NCBI RefSeq assembly: GCF_003611695.1
Contig: NZ_RAWE01000005.1
Span: forward strand, 1-64,000
From: Corallococcus carmarthensis
GTDB lineage: Bacteria > Myxococcota > Myxococcia > Myxococcales > Myxococcaceae
Direction of reading: 5' to 3'
DNA length: 64,000 bases
The notes under the pieces are model-generated. The model did no database searches, was not told the origin of the DNA, and saw only the letters and a list, made by a program, of their open reading frames with translations. Positions within the stretch are counted from its first letter, which is position 1; each line of letters begins with the position of its first letter. Positions 8,941-17,029 of the stretch are shown piece by piece. The position numbers and the translations under genes were made by a program.

Positions 8941-9411
8941 ATGCCGACCCTGACCCGGAGAGCAGAGTCCTTCAGCGCCCTGGTGCTGGAGGTGTTCCAG
9001 TTGAATGGGCTGCTGCTCCAGGCTGGAGACCGGCTGAGCGCTCCGGCGGGACTGACGAGCGCCCGCTGGCAGGTGCTGGGCGTTATTGATCACGGCCCCG
9101 CCACGGTGGCGGCGGTGGCGCGCACGATGGGGCTCGCGCGGCAGAGCGTGCAGCAGACGGCGGATGCGCTCGCGAGCGACGGGTTCGTGGAGTACGTCGA
9201 GAACCCGAATCACCAGCGTGCGAAGTGCGTCTCGCTCACCGCCGCCGGGCGCCGCGCCCTGCGCAAGGTCGAGCAGGCGCATGCCGCATGGGCGGACCGG
9301 CTGGGCGCGAGCCTTGCCCCGGCGCGCCTGGCCGCGGCGGTCGACGGTGTCCGCGAAGCGCGCCTGCGTCTTGAAAAGGACCTGGCCGAGGAGGGGCGCG
9401 ATGAAGCATGA
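8941..9411 (+). CDS. MarR-family transcriptional regulator
   Basis: 156 residues starting at the only sensible ATG, directly after the nested palindrome. The winged helix is clear: LTSARWQVLGVIDHGPATV, VARTMGLARQSVQQTADAL (recognition helix), then FVEYVENPNHQRAKCVSLT (wing). The dimer helices flank it. MarR proteins repress stress, efflux or catabolic genes and release DNA on binding a small phenolic or oxidant ligand. The gene overlaps the following VOC gene by 11 bases, so the two are one operon and the VOC protein is the likely target. No usual Shine-Dalgarno is seen because the palindrome fills that space; a leaderless message is possible. Confidence 0.9.
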   Translation: MPTLTRRAESFSALVLEVFQLNGLLLQAGDRLSAPAGLTSARWQVLGVIDHGPATVAAVARTMGLARQSVQQTADALASDGFVEYVENPNHQRAKCVSLTAAGRRALRKVEQAHAAWADRLGASLAPARLAAAVDGVREARLRLEKDLAEEGRDEA

Positions 9412-10135
9412 CGCTTCCATTCCCCTGCTCCCCTGCGTGGAGCTCGCGCCGACGCTGGAGTTCTACGCCCTGCTGGGGTTCGAGGTGACGTACCAGCAGC
9501 GGTCTCCGAACCCCTACGCGGCGACGCGGCGGGGTGGCGCCCAGCTCCACTTCTTCGGCCTGAAGGGGCTGGATCCGCTGAAGGCCTTCAGCAGCTGCCT
9601 GATCATCGTGGACGAGGTGGAGGAGCTGCACGCGCGCTTCCTGGCCGCGCTGCGGACGGCGTATGGCCGGACTCCTGTCCGGGGCCTCCCGCGGATGACG
9701 CGCATGAAGAAGGGGCAGACGCGCTTCACGCTCGTCGACCCCTCCGGCAACTCCCTGATGTTCATCCGGAGGGACGAGCCGGGCGGCTACGGCGACGACG
9801 CGGACGCCGCGACCACCGTCCTCGGCAAGGCCCTCAAGGCCGCCCGGCGCCTGCGCGACTTCAAGGGCGATGACGCCGCGGCCGCGAAGGTCCTGGACGT
9901 CGCGCTGAAGAAGGACGGCGCCGGGACGACGCTGGAGCGGGCACGGGCACTCGTGGCCCGGGCGGAGCTGGCCATGGCCCTGGGGGACACGCCTGGCGCC
10001 CTGGAGCGGGTGCGGGACGTCAGCGCCCTTCCCCTCCCGGAGGCGGAGCGCGAGGTGCTCCGCTTGGAGCTGGAGGCCATCTCCGGCGGAGTGTTGACCG
10101 CGCGATGGAAGACGGAGCTGAATCCCGCGGATTGA
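9401..10135 (+). CDS. VOC/glyoxalase-fold protein with helical C-terminal extension
   Basis: 244 residues; ATG 9401 has GAGGGGCG upstream and overlaps the MarR stop. Residues 1-125 follow the bleomycin-resistance/VOC pattern (LLPCVELAPTLEFYALLGF, AQLHFFGLKGL, RFTLVDPSGNSLMFIRR), a fold that binds drugs or metals and often serves in antibiotic sequestration. The last 110 residues are Ala/Leu/Arg-rich helices resembling a TPR hairpin array (LERARALVARAELAMALGD). Its pairing with MarR suggests induced resistance to a small toxic compound; the ligand is unknown. Confidence 0.8.
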   Translation: MKHDASIPLLPCVELAPTLEFYALLGFEVTYQQRSPNPYAATRRGGAQLHFFGLKGLDPLKAFSSCLIIVDEVEELHARFLAALRTAYGRTPVRGLPRMTRMKKGQTRFTLVDPSGNSLMFIRRDEPGGYGDDADAATTVLGKALKAARRLRDFKGDDAAAAKVLDVALKKDGAGTTLERARALVARAELAMALGDTPGALERVRDVSALPLPEAEREVLRLELEAISGGVLTARWKTELNPAD

Positions 10136-10209
10136 ATCTTCCGCCATCCGTCACGTAGATGGGGGCCGTGCGGCATCAGGCCCGCACCTCTCCTCAGGGG
10201 TCACAACGG

Positions 10210-10581
10210 ATGAACAGCAAGTTCGGGACGGCAGTGTTCATGATGGTGGCGTGTGCCTTCGGCCCGATGACGGCCGTCGCGCAGGAGGACTCGGAGGGCT
10301 CGGCCAGCATCGATGTCACCGGCTCTGGCGAGACCGCGACCCACGAATGTACGCCGGAGAGCACGGTGGAGATCACCGGCGCGTCCAACACCGTGACGCT
10401 GACCGGCGAGTGCAAGAGCGTCACCGTGAACGGCACCGGCAACAAGGTGAAGGTGGAGGCCACCCGTGCCATCGACGTGACGGGGAGCTCCAACTCCGTC
10501 ACCTACAAGCGCGGCCACGGCAAGTCGAAGCCGAAGATCAGCCGCACCGGCATGGACAACAAGATCACCCAGGAGAAGTAG
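10210..10581 (+). CDS. Secreted DUF3060 domain protein
   Basis: 123 residues, ATG 10210. A signal peptide (FGTAVFMMVACAFGPMTAVAQ) is followed by short beta repeats VEITGASNTVTLTG, VTVNGTGNKVKVE, IDVTGSSNSVTYK, the NTV/NSV pattern of DUF3060, which probably winds into a small beta helix. Two cysteines (HECTPE, GECKSV) may pair. The tail is basic (KRGHGKSKPK). DUF3060 function is not known. A strong terminator follows at once. Confidence 0.85.
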   Translation: MNSKFGTAVFMMVACAFGPMTAVAQEDSEGSASIDVTGSGETATHECTPESTVEITGASNTVTLTGECKSVTVNGTGNKVKVEATRAIDVTGSSNSVTYKRGHGKSKPKISRTGMDNKITQEK

Positions 10582-10592
10582 CCGCCGGACCG

Positions 10593-10622
10593 CGCGCCCG
10601 CTTCGTCATGGAAGCGGGCGCG
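10593..10622 (+). terminator. Rho-independent terminator, copy 1 of a duplicated cassette
   Basis: Perfect 12-bp stem CGCGCCCGCTTC / GAAGCGGGCGCG with loop GTCATG, eleven bases after the DUF3060 stop. The bases 10570-10619, including the last codons of the gene, recur at 14668-14718. Confidence 0.8.
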
Positions 10623-11398
10623 TGGGGTCAGCCAGACCAGGACGCCGTCCGAAACAATCCCATTCAACTCGCCGGCCCGAGCCGCGAACGCTTTCATCCC
10701 CCATCCACGACGAAGTGGGATGTTCACATCGAACGAAAGCTCACGGCCGCATGAAACATCTATTTCATGCATTCCCGAGGGCGCCGTCTCGATGTATTTA
10801 GCGGCGGGAATCTCAGACATGCCGACCCAGGGCAGGCGGCCGTTCTGACTGGGCACGGGCACCGGAATCCCCCCACATCCAGGAGGCCATCGAGTCCAGA
10901 ACGTGGTGGGTCATCTCCGGAAACTTCGTCGAGACGCCCAACCTGGCACCGGCGAGCACTCCTCCGGCGTTGGTAGGCCCCGGCAACGTGCTCTCCCTGG
11001 ACGGCGCACCGGACATGCGCAACGGTGAGCCCGTCAACGATCGGCTGAACAAGGGCGACACCCTGAAACAACGCCCGGGCCGCGCTCAGCGAGACGCGGA
11101 AGGCGGCGCGGGCTCCTCGTCCCCCGCGGCGACGCGGGACAGGTCTGGCCCCGCCAGTCCGGCACCTGCTCCTGGCGGGTCCCATGTTTCATGGCTCAAG
11201 CCGATAACCGGGACAGCCGGGTAGTTCCCTCGGCCCCCAAACACCGGCGGCGAGTCCGGGACTGGCGCGCGCGGATCACACCTCCGCGGCCCTGGACAAG
11301 GTGTTTCAATCTTCCTATACAGATACAATCCACTCAAACAGGCACCCCGGTCGAGTTGGCGGCGGCGTCCCCACCGGTCGTCGTTGAAAGGCACTTCC
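10623..11398. other. Long intergenic region
   Basis: 776 bases between the DUF3060 terminator and the porin gene. It includes one coding-like frame without a start (10802-11224, described separately) and, at the right end, the leader of the porin gene with GAAAGG at 11387-11392. No RNA gene was recognised. Confidence 0.6.
10802..11224 (+). pseudogene. Decayed coding frame, possible gene remnant
   Basis: Open from just after a TAG at 10799 to a TAG at 11222-11224 with no ATG or GTG near its start (only a TTG at 10970). The stretch ESRTWWVISGNFVETPNLAP, then GNVLSLDGAPDMRNGEPVN and DRLNKGDTLKQ has a mixed, protein-like composition and G/C-rich third positions. The last third (SSSPAATRDRSGPASPAP) looks random. 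I do not recognise a family. It may be a truncated gene or a chance frame. Confidence 0.3.
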
Positions 11399-12496
11399 AT
11401 GTCTCATCTGCGATGGCTTTCCCTGTGTCTGGGAGTCCTCCTGCTATCCGGTACCGCGTCCGGCATGCCCCTGGCGGATGGGAAGTTCTTCATCCACGGA
11501 TATGGGCACCTGAGCACCGGCAGGACCTGGGAGAACGTCTACCTGGGCGGCAACGACGAGCTGGGGCTGCATGACGTGGGGAGCACGCTGCTGTTCCGCG
11601 CCCTCCCCACGGAGCGCCTCGTCGTCAACACGCAGTTCTCCTTCGAGAAGGCGCCCGGCCAGGAGCTGGAGCTGGAGGTGGACTATGCCTTCGCGGAGTA
11701 CGCCTTCTCCGACAAGTTCCGCCTTCGTGTGGGCCGCAACCAGCTCCCCCTGGCGCTCTACTCGGAGATCTACGACGTGGGCACGCTGCGGCCCTTCAAC
11801 GCCCTGCCGCAGGGGACGTACGGCCCCACGTCGATTGGCGTGGAGAACTACAACGGCCTGGGGCTCACCGGCCGCATCAACCTGCCGGGCGAGTGGATGG
11901 TGGAGTACGACGCCTACGGGGGCTTCCTGGACCTGAAGGAGCCCCTCTCCCAGGACTGTGACGACACGGAGGGCGGGCTGTGTGTCATTGAATCGCAGAT
12001 GGCCGGCGGGCGGCTGGCGCTGTGGGCGCCGCTGGAAGGGCTGCGCTTCACCACGTCCGGGTTCGTGTCCCGGACGCCGACGGAGACGGCGGCAGGCGGG
12101 CACGACGTGCTGGGCGTGGTGGGCGTGGGCGCCGAGTACCTGGGCGAGTCGCTGTGGCTGCGGGCCGAGTTCTTCAACCTGTTCTCCGAGCAGGCCAAGG
12201 CGCGCACGGGCTACGTGGAGGCGGCGTACTTCGTCACCCCGCACTGGCAGGTGGCCGGACGCGTGGAGGGCTCGCGCACCTGGGTGCCCGACGCGCTGAT
12301 CACCTACCTGCGCCACCGCGAGGTGGCCGTGGGGCTGAACTACTGGTTCAACCCCCACCTCGTGTTCAAGGTGTCGTTCCACAACGTCATCGGCAACCGC
12401 TTCGCCATGCCCGAGGCCACCGACGACCTGGCGGCCCTCCTCCACCCGGAGCCCCACACGCGGCTCCTGTCCCTGGGCACGCAGTTCAGCTTCTAG
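11399..12496 (+). CDS. Outer-membrane beta-barrel (porin-like) protein
   Basis: 365 residues with a cleavable signal peptide (WLSLCLGVLLLSGTASGMP). The rest is alternating strands rich in aromatic residues and glycine (FFIHGYGHLSTGRTWENVYL, FRLRVGRNQLPLALYSEIYD), and it ends with phenylalanine in TQFSF, a usual barrel-insertion signal. The GRxQ/P-L-ALYSE motif occurs in phosphate/anion porins and similar barrels. It is the first gene of a three-gene run with a short phosphate-type binding protein and a chemoreceptor (gaps 24 and 19 bases), so it may admit the ligand sensed by them. Confidence 0.8.
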   Translation: MSHLRWLSLCLGVLLLSGTASGMPLADGKFFIHGYGHLSTGRTWENVYLGGNDELGLHDVGSTLLFRALPTERLVVNTQFSFEKAPGQELELEVDYAFAEYAFSDKFRLRVGRNQLPLALYSEIYDVGTLRPFNALPQGTYGPTSIGVENYNGLGLTGRINLPGEWMVEYDAYGGFLDLKEPLSQDCDDTEGGLCVIESQMAGGRLALWAPLEGLRFTTSGFVSRTPTETAAGGHDVLGVVGVGAEYLGESLWLRAEFFNLFSEQAKARTGYVEAAYFVTPHWQVAGRVEGSRTWVPDALITYLRHREVAVGLNYWFNPHLVFKVSFHNVIGNRFAMPEATDDLAALLHPEPHTRLLSLGTQFSF

Positions 12497-12520
12497 GCCC
12501 GCCCCCCTTCCGGAGACGCC

Positions 12521-12958
12521 ATGCGAACGCTCTTTCTGCTCCTGATGTGTGGGTTCCTCGGGCTCTTCGCCGGACCGGCGCAGGGTTCACCGGCGACGAC
12601 CTACAAGGTCGTGGTCCACCCCGCCAACCCGTTGACGGAGGTGAGCCGTGCGCGGCTGTCGCAGCTCTTCTTCAAGAAGAGCACCCAGTGGGATTCGGGC
12701 GCCACGGCGATGCCCGTGGACCTGAACGACAGCTCGCCGGTGCGCGCCGCCTTCTGCGACGAGGTGCTCAAGCGATCGCTGCCCGCTGTGCGTGCCTTCT
12801 GGCAGCAGCGCATCTTCTCCGGCCGCGACGTGCCGCCCCCCGAGCTGCCGTCGGAGAACGAGGTCCTCGCCTTCGTGCGCGCGAACCCCGGCGCCGTGGG
12901 CTACGTGCCCGTGAACACCCCCACCCCCGGGGTCAAGGTCCTCACCATCCTGGACTGA
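12521..12958 (+). CDS. Short periplasmic phosphate-type substrate-binding protein
   Basis: 145 residues with a signal peptide (FLLLMCGFLGLFAGPAQG). The mature sequence YKVVVHPANPLTEVSRARLS, LFFKKSTQW, PVDLNDSSPVRAAFCDEVLK, VLAFVRANPGAVGYVPVNT follows one lobe of PstS-like proteins. It is half their usual length and no ABC transporter genes accompany it, so transport is unlikely. Such short binding proteins are often paired with membrane sensors. GGAGA lies before the start. Its place between porin and chemoreceptor suggests it hands a ligand to the receptor. Confidence 0.8.
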   Translation: MRTLFLLLMCGFLGLFAGPAQGSPATTYKVVVHPANPLTEVSRARLSQLFFKKSTQWDSGATAMPVDLNDSSPVRAAFCDEVLKRSLPAVRAFWQQRIFSGRDVPPPELPSENEVLAFVRANPGAVGYVPVNTPTPGVKVLTILD

Positions 12959-12977
12959 AGAGAGCGAGCCCGGCGCC

Positions 12978-14567
12978 ATGCGATTCAAGCACAAGGTCCT
13001 GCTGCTCCCCGTCCTCGCGGCCCTCTTCCTGGTGGCCATCATCGGCCTCTCGGAGCTGCTCGGGCGCAGCACCCGGGAGCACCTGGAGCGCATCGAGAAG
13101 GGCTATGTCCCCGCGGTGCTCCTCAGCCGGGACCTGGACGTGCTCCTGCAACAGCTGCAACGGGGCCTCCAGGACGCGGTGGCGGCGGAGGACCTGGAGC
13201 AGCTGGCCGAGTCGGACGTCATCGCGAAGCGCTTCCTCCAGCGGCTCGCCGAGGGGCGCACCAACCCCGCCATCGCCCCGGGGCGCCTGGACACGCTGGA
13301 GGCGCAGCTGCGCGGCTACGTGGCCTTCGCCCGCGACACGAGCGAGCGGATGATCAACAAGGATGCCCAGGCCGCCGCCCGGCTCCCGGAGATGGCCGCG
13401 CGCTACAACCGGGTGCGGGACGCGTTGACGCGCGCCACCGAGGAGGATCAGCGGGAGATGGGTGCCTCCTTCGCCCTCACGCTGGAGGAGCACGACAGCT
13501 CCCAGCGGCGCCTGGTGCTCCTGGGACTCATCCTGCTGGGGGTGCTCGCGTCGCTGTCGGTGTGGCTGGTGGCGCAGGTGGCGCAGCCGCTCCTGCGCCT
13601 CACGCAGGTCGCCTCGCGCATCGCCACCGAGGGCGACCTCACCCAGGTCATCCACATCCGGTCCGAGGATGAGATTGGCCTCCTGGCCCAGAGCATCAAC
13701 CACCTGGTGCAGCGCCTGCGCACGATTCCCGTCACCCTCCAGGAGACGCTGACGGAGCTGGCGGGCAGCGTCGAGGGGCTGACGCACATCAGCCGCGAGC
13801 AGTCCCAGCAGCTGGCGCGCCAGTCGTCGAGCATCGAGGAGGCGAGCGTGGCCATGCGGGACATCCAGGAGCGCTCCCTGGAGGCCTCTCGGCAGGCCAA
13901 TACGGTGCTGCAGGTCGCGCAGCGCGCGGAAGCGACCAGCCTGACGGGCCAGGCGCGCCTGAAGCAGAGCGGCGAGGCGCTGGAGCACCTGCGCACCCAG
14001 GTGGGCGAGCTGATGCCAGCCATCGCGCGGCTCACGGAGGGCTCGCGCAAGGCGTCCGCCATCCTGAAGACGGTGAAGGACCTGTCGGACCAATCCAACG
14101 TGCTGGCCATCAACGCGGCCATCGAAGCGGCGCGCTCGGGCGAGCATGGGCGCAGCTTCGCGGTGGTGGCCCGGGAGATGCGGTCACTGTCGCAGCAGTC
14201 CCTGCGCGGCGCGCAGAGCATCAGCGGCCTGCTGTCGGAGATGACCACGTCGGTGAGCGCCGTCACCGCGTCCGTGGAGAGCAGCCACCAGAAGATGGCG
14301 GAGGGCATCAGCGAGGCGCTCTCCTCCGGGCAGAGCCTCCAGCAGCTGACGGAGGCCGTGCGGGACAGCAGCAGCGCGGCGCAGGACATCGTGCACTCCT
14401 TCACCCAGCAGAACGCGGGCATCGTGCAGATGACGGTGGTGGTGACGGACTTCTCGCGGATGATGATGGACAGCGTGCAAGCCAACGAGGACGTGGAGTC
14501 CGCCATCCAGCGGCTGGAGGTCGCCTTCCAGGGCATCCAGGGCGTCGTGAGCGGCTTCCGCGTCTAG
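12978..14567 (+). CDS. Methyl-accepting chemotaxis protein
   Basis: 529 residues. TM1 is at about 8-28, a periplasmic helical region (ligand domain, probably four-helix bundle) at 30-175, TM2 at about 178-200, HAMP at 200-255 (QPLLRLTQVASRIATEGDLT) and a long signalling coiled coil with the conserved tip DLSDQSNVLAINAAIEAARS and GEHGRSFAVVAREMR. It relays ligand occupancy to CheA/CheW. No che genes are nearby; the che operon in this window is 36 kb away. The upstream short binding protein is the obvious candidate partner. Confidence 0.92.
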   Translation: MRFKHKVLLLPVLAALFLVAIIGLSELLGRSTREHLERIEKGYVPAVLLSRDLDVLLQQLQRGLQDAVAAEDLEQLAESDVIAKRFLQRLAEGRTNPAIAPGRLDTLEAQLRGYVAFARDTSERMINKDAQAAARLPEMAARYNRVRDALTRATEEDQREMGASFALTLEEHDSSQRRLVLLGLILLGVLASLSVWLVAQVAQPLLRLTQVASRIATEGDLTQVIHIRSEDEIGLLAQSINHLVQRLRTIPVTLQETLTELAGSVEGLTHISREQSQQLARQSSSIEEASVAMRDIQERSLEASRQANTVLQVAQRAEATSLTGQARLKQSGEALEHLRTQVGELMPAIARLTEGSRKASAILKTVKDLSDQSNVLAINAAIEAARSGEHGRSFAVVAREMRSLSQQSLRGAQSISGLLSEMTTSVSAVTASVESSHQKMAEGISEALSSGQSLQQLTEAVRDSSSAAQDIVHSFTQQNAGIVQMTVVVTDFSRMMMDSVQANEDVESAIQRLEVAFQGIQGVVSGFRV

Positions 14568-14667
14568 ACGCGCGAAGCGCTGTCCCGCAGGCCCACCCAC
14601 TGAGAGACGACACGGTTGAACCTTCAGTCGCCAGTGACGCAGAAGCTCGGCGCGGCGGTGTCTCACG

Positions 14668-14718
14668 CAGGAGAAGTAGCCGGCCGGACCGCGCGCCCGC
14701 TTCGTCACGGAAGCGGGC
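14668..14718 (+). repeat. Second copy of DUF3060 gene end plus terminator
   Basis: Matches 10570-10619 almost base for base (one extra G, one substitution), including the GAGAAGTAG that encodes the last codons and stop of the DUF3060 gene. No coding sequence precedes it here, so this is a copied gene tail now serving as a terminator after the chemoreceptor gene. Confidence 0.75.
14695..14718 (+). terminator. Rho-independent terminator, copy 2
   Basis: GCCCGCTTC (14695-14703) pairs with GAAGCGGGC (14710-14718), loop GTCACG. It sits between the plus-strand chemoreceptor gene and the convergent subtilase-like gene and can serve both. Confidence 0.7.
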
Positions 14719-14738
14719 CCGGCATCCGGCCCGACCCC

Positions 14739-16145
14739 TCAAGGGGCCACGTACTCCCGGGGGCGATAGTTGAGCCGGACCGCCTCCACCTGCCCGTAGA
14801 GCAGCGGGTCCTGGTACATGCAGGAGCGGCCCGGCAGATCGTCGCACAGGACTGGCATCATCCTTCGCATGACCAGGGGAATCAGGGCATCCGACATCTC
14901 GATGCCATTGAAGTGCGCGTACCGGGCATTGACGAACCGGGAGAGCGCCAGCGGCGCGACCCAGGACGTCGTGGCCCGGGTGATGGGCTGGATGTCCACC
15001 CCGAAGCCATCCACCTGCAGCAAGGGCGTCTTGTTGTAGTCGAAGGGACGGTAGGTCAGGACGCCGGTGTTCACGTAGATGTCGACGTTGGCCCGCTCTG
15101 GCCAGCCTGAGATCAGCGAATAGGGCCCGCGGCCGTCGGGTCCCAGCCCGGATTCGAGCAGCGTGAAGTACCCCACCAGCAACCGGTTGGGGAAGTCAGC
15201 CGACGGGAAGTCGAAGGGGTTGTCCTGCGGGCTTGGCGCGCTGATCGCGGCCTGGGACGCGAAGACGCCGGGAGTGTGGAAGAGCGCGTCGTAGATGGGG
15301 CGGTAGGCATTGAGCTTGCCGCGCAACACGTTGTCGTCCGGACGCGGCCCGGCACAGTACGACGTCCACTCCTGACGCACCGCCTCGAGCGTCATGCCCG
15401 CGCTCAGGTTGACGAAGCGCACCCCCTGCGCCGCCATCAGCCCGCGAAGCTGCGATGCGACGGTCGAAGCCCTCGCCCGCAGGCGGTCCTGGGAGGCCTG
15501 CGACCCGGAGGCATCACAGAAGTCCTCCAGCGCGAAGCCGTGGAAGCTCAGGGTGTCGAGCAGGACCAGGGGCTGGTGGGGATTGGCTTCCACCAGCAAC
15601 GACAAGACATAGCTCCCATGGCCGGAGTTGCCGGCGACATCGTAGAAGCCGTAGGTCGACGCAAGCGGCTCCCTCAGCGCGCGCAGCTGCTCCGCGGGAT
15701 GGAAGTCGGGGGTCGCGAACGTGCTGAGCCCCTGGAAGAGCGTGACAGGTGCCCGCCAGGAAAAAGGCACGGCCCCGACCTGGCCCTGGCCGTTCACCCG
15801 GAAGTAGCCCTTGATCCGGTTCTTGTAGCGGATGGCTCGCGGCGGCAACGTCGGGAAGTCATCGATGACGAGGATGGCTTCGCCCGTGTTCTGGCTCATC
15901 GCGAACTGGCTGGGGTTGTAGGCGAAGTCCCCCCAGTTACAGACGGAGACGTCGGGCTGCTCCCGGAAGCACCGGTCCGCCAGGACGGCCTGCCGGACCG
16001 CCTCGATCTGGTCGGCCAGGACGGGATCCATCTGCTGGCTGAGCGGTGGATCCTCGGGGGAGACCACCGGAGAAGCAGGGTCCCCGCCGCAAGCGCAGAG
16101 CGAACCCAGGAGCACGGCCTGCAACGACCATCGGAGCGGATGCAT
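14739..16145 (-). CDS. Subtilase-like (S8) lipoprotein
   Basis: 468 residues with a lipoprotein-type leader ending in CACGG near residue 20. The S8 order Asp-His-Ser is visible: AILVIDDF (Asp95/96), NSGHGSYV (His176), FVNLSAG (oxyanion Asn246) and TRATTSWVAP (Ser394). The last block is normally GTSxAxP; here the Gly is Thr. The chain lacks a usual subtilisin propeptide. It may be an active secreted serine peptidase with altered geometry or a degenerate binding protein. The downstream neighbour on the minus strand is the terminator at 14718; the upstream gene starts 6 bases before it in an operon-like run. Confidence 0.65.
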   Translation of the reverse strand: MHPLRWSLQAVLLGSLCACGGDPASPVVSPEDPPLSQQMDPVLADQIEAVRQAVLADRCFREQPDVSVCNWGDFAYNPSQFAMSQNTGEAILVIDDFPTLPPRAIRYKNRIKGYFRVNGQGQVGAVPFSWRAPVTLFQGLSTFATPDFHPAEQLRALREPLASTYGFYDVAGNSGHGSYVLSLLVEANPHQPLVLLDTLSFHGFALEDFCDASGSQASQDRLRARASTVASQLRGLMAAQGVRFVNLSAGMTLEAVRQEWTSYCAGPRPDDNVLRGKLNAYRPIYDALFHTPGVFASQAAISAPSPQDNPFDFPSADFPNRLLVGYFTLLESGLGPDGRGPYSLISGWPERANVDIYVNTGVLTYRPFDYNKTPLLQVDGFGVDIQPITRATTSWVAPLALSRFVNARYAHFNGIEMSDALIPLVMRRMMPVLCDDLPGRSCMYQDPLLYGQVEAVRLNYRPREYVAP

Positions 16146-16151
16146 GAAACC

Positions 16152-16949
16152 TCAGGGACGCATGAGGGTGGCGGTCATTTCGGAGGCGCGCTCCCGGCCG
16201 AACTCAGCCTTCAAGCGCATGAAGACGACCTCATCGTAGATACGTCTGACATCTTCTGGCAGGGCGCTGGAGAGCCCCACGGCCCGCAGGGCTTGGGGAT
16301 TTCCGGACGAGAAGGCCTCGAGCCCCTTCACGTCGATGTAGGCGTGCACGAGGTCGTTGAGGTCGGTGGAGCGGCCTTCCGACAGCTTCCCGTCCCGCGC
16401 ATGGGAGCGGGCGAGGTCCTGGGCTACCGCGTCCGCGGAGCGCGTCAGGTACCGGTCATTCCCCTTGCGCGCGGCCGCGGTCACCACGTTGACCGCCAGG
16501 TAGCGGGACTCCGCCTGGAACTCGCCGAAGGCTTCCTGGGCGAAGGCGGGCTCCGCCAGGGTCTTTTCGGCGATCTCCGCGCCATGAGGCGAGGCGAGGA
16601 TGCGCTCGATCAGCTTCTTGCGGGTCACGCCCTGATTGTACAGCCCCTGCACCGCGATCATGTCCTGATAGGCATTGAGCACGGCCAGGACCTCCTCGCG
16701 GGGAAAGCCTCCCACCTCCTGGGGAACCTCCGGCTCCGGCATCTTCTTCTTGCGCTCCAGGGCCAGCGCGGAGGCCCGCGCCTCCATGGTCTCCAGGGTG
16801 GCGGGCGCGATGACCCGGGGCGTCGCAACGGCAGGCGCCGGGGATGTCTGGGGTTCGCCGGCCGGCCACAGCCCCAGGAGCAGGCTCGCGCCACAGGCCA
16901 CCGCGGCCATCACGACCAGTCCTGAACGCCAACGGGTACCACGAAGCAT
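16152..16949 (-). CDS. Membrane-anchored hypothetical protein
   Basis: 265 residues; ATG at 16949 has GGGAG upstream, and longer in-frame starts would run into the upstream terminator. One N-terminal helix (SGLVVMAAVACGASLLLGLW) anchors or exports it, followed by a Pro/Ala linker and then a charged, mostly helical domain (VLAVLNAYQDMIAVQGLYNQ, RKKLIERILASPHGAEIAEK). No family recognised. Its stop lies six bases before the subtilase-like gene, so the two are probably cotranscribed; it could be a propeptide-like partner or chaperone, but that is a guess from position. Confidence 0.7.
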   Translation of the reverse strand: MLRGTRWRSGLVVMAAVACGASLLLGLWPAGEPQTSPAPAVATPRVIAPATLETMEARASALALERKKKMPEPEVPQEVGGFPREEVLAVLNAYQDMIAVQGLYNQGVTRKKLIERILASPHGAEIAEKTLAEPAFAQEAFGEFQAESRYLAVNVVTAAARKGNDRYLTRSADAVAQDLARSHARDGKLSEGRSTDLNDLVHAYIDVKGLEAFSSGNPQALRAVGLSSALPEDVRRIYDEVVFMRLKAEFGRERASEMTATLMRP

Positions 16950-16967
16950 GGGGGCTCCCGGGAAGAT

Positions 16968-17016
16968 CCGCTTCCGGTGTGGGGGCGCGTGGACCGCACC
17001 CCCACACCGGAAGCGG
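16968..17016 (-). terminator. Strong terminator after the Hint-domain gene
   Basis: An 18-bp perfect stem (16968-16985 with 16999-17016, sequence beginning CCGCTTCCGGTGTGGGGG) and a 13-base loop, just past the stop of the minus-strand Hint gene at 17030 and before the start of the next gene at 16949. Confidence 0.85.
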
Positions 17017-17029
17017 GAAGAGGCAACGA

